Assembly (NCBI GenBank): GCA_001507935.1 | Contig: LGET01000073.1 | Coordinates: 1-7,557 of the forward strand | DNA length: 7,557 nucleotides | From: Thermococcales archaeon 44_46 | GTDB taxonomy: Archaea; Methanobacteriota_B; Thermococci; Thermococcales; Thermococcaceae | Direction of reading: 5' to 3' | Shown here: positions 6,862 through 7,557 of the stretch, one piece after another | Layout: each line of letters opens with the position of its first letter | Position numbering within the stretch: the stretch's first letter is position 1 | Made by a program: the position numbers and the translations under genes | The notes under the pieces: model-generated | Told to the model about the DNA's origin: nothing | Databases searched by the model: none | The model's input: the letters and a program-made list of their open reading frames with translations, nothing else

Positions 6862-7556
6862 TCCTCCGCTATTACTATTACCTCCCTAAGGTCGCTTATA
6901 ACAAATTCGCATTCTCCCCACAGCTCTTTTTTGCTTCCTTTTTTATCCAGCAGGATGCTAATCATATCAACCTGTCTAGCACCGACACAGTCTTTGAGAG
7001 GATTATCACCAACGTATATTGCTTCTTCTCCTTTGACATTTGCTTTTTCCAGGGCTAACTCAAATATTCTCGGGTGGGGCTTGTAAAAGCCTGCTTCCTC
7101 GCTCGTTGTTATGCTGTCAAAGAGCTCTAAAATCCCCAATGCTTCAAGATGGGCCTTGAGGTATTCACTGTCAGAATCTGTGATAAGCCCAACGTGATAT
7201 CCTCGCTCCTTTAACGTCTTTAGAGTTTCAATGGCCTCATCGTAGAGCCTTCCATACTGTTGGTGCATTTTGAGGTGAATTTCCCAAAATCTTGGAGAGA
7301 GCTCAAAACCATATTTTTCGGCAAGCTCCTGCATGACTTCTTCTTCAAGCAATTTAATTGGCTTGTAGGGTTTCCCGGCAAATTGCCTGAATCTTTCGCT
7401 TGTAATGGCTTCATATTCTTCCCATACCTTCATCGGGTCAACGTTTTCTGCCTTGGCGTCTCTCAAAACTTCCCTTATTATGTTCTGGTGGGTGGTATCT
7501 TCATACTCTTTGCTTAGGAGTGTGCCAACGAAATCAAAAAACACCGCCTTTATCAT
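6846..7556 (-). CDS. HAD-superfamily hydrolase-like protein with altered motif I
   Basis: A complete 236-residue haloacid-dehalogenase fold protein with a C1-type helical cap at about residues 15-100. Motif I is FFDFVGTL: Asp8 is the nucleophile, but the second acidic residue (the D of DxD, general acid/base in phosphatases) is Val10. Motif II is LITDSDS (Thr126), motif III GFYKPHP (Lys159) and motif IV YVGDNPLKD (Asp184 and Asp189). The core is therefore intact apart from motif I position +2. It belongs with the GS-like/phosphoglycolate-phosphatase-type group, but the substrate cannot be told. The ATG starts one base inside the window edge and is the natural family start (MIKAVFFDF), so its ribosome site is not visible. 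It converges on the trm56 operon, and its last five codons and stop overlap the 3' part of the C/D guide RNA on the other strand. Confidence 0.92.
   Translation of the reverse strand: MIKAVFFDFVGTLLSKEYEDTTHQNIIREVLRDAKAENVDPMKVWEEYEAITSERFRQFAGKPYKPIKLLEEEVMQELAEKYGFELSPRFWEIHLKMHQQYGRLYDEAIETLKTLKERGYHVGLITDSDSEYLKAHLEALGILELFDSITTSEEAGFYKPHPRIFELALEKANVKGEEAIYVGDNPLKDCVGARQVDMISILLDKKGSKKELWGECEFVISDLREVIVIAEELNGQ
6927..6944 (+). terminator. Possible terminator for the plus-strand operon and guide RNA
   Basis: Two T6 runs (6927-6932 and 6939-6944) separated by GCTTCC are the first oligo-T tracts downstream of the guide RNA on the plus strand. They fit archaeal termination, but they lie inside the HAD gene and are equally explained as the antisense of its lysine codons (KKGSKK). 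Weak call. Confidence 0.3.
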
Positions 7557-7557
7557 T

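Noticed and set aside
7260..7517. Plus-strand open frame inside the HAD gene
   Set aside because: It is the antisense of the HAD cap domain, has no ribosome site and shows no family features.

Overview
The window looks like a hyperthermophilic euryarchaeon of the Thermococcales (Thermococcus, Palaeococcus or Pyrococcus). Three archaeal hallmarks support this: an archaeal-type NMN adenylyltransferase, the archaeal tRNA 2'-O-methyltransferase Trm56, and an archaetidylinositol-phosphate-synthase-like enzyme. GGTG/GGAGG-type ribosome binding sites, TATA-like promoters and very tight gene packing fit as well. Most of the DNA is AT-rich: 60-base lines I counted by hand between 2700 and 7557 ran about 30-45% G+C. 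The first 2.15 kb is clearly richer, with counted lines from 40 to 68% and mostly near 55%, so that block may have a different history.

Layout. Minus strand, read right to left: a SAM hydroxide adenosyltransferase (4027-3251), NMN adenylyltransferase nadM (3247-2687) and an unrecognised small membrane protein (2676-2209) are spaced 3 and 10 bases apart and look like one operon. A separate TATA-like promoter then precedes a pair of ABC exporter half-transporters (2145-406 and 416 to beyond position 1) that overlap by 11 bases. The complete subunit has a degenerate ATP site, as expected for one half of a heterodimeric exporter. Plus strand, diverging from a 57-base region: a lipoprotein with two Ig-like domains and a transglutaminase-like domain that has lost its catalytic Cys and His (4084-5694), trm56 (5691-6233) and an archaetidylinositol phosphate synthase (6223-6783), all overlapping. 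A HAD-family protein (7556-6846, minus) converges on that operon.

The best hidden feature is an unannotated box C/D guide RNA at 6793-6861 (+), in the convergent gap between the phosphatidyltransferase and HAD genes. It has a C box, a D' box, a C' box and a D box, two guides of exactly 12 nt, and a 9-bp terminal stem with the 3-nt bulge expected of a kink-turn. Its guides are complementary to two nearby segments of 23S rRNA around helices 68-71, judged against rRNA sequence recalled from memory. Its 3' end overlaps the last codons of the HAD gene on the opposite strand.

How the parts relate: much of the window concerns nucleotides and methylation (NAD synthesis, SAM hydrolysis, tRNA and rRNA 2'-O-methylation), and the rest concerns the envelope (inositol lipid synthesis, lipoprotein, ABC exporter). 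The functional links are inference from gene order. I found no tRNA, rRNA, CRISPR array, insertion sequence or origin.
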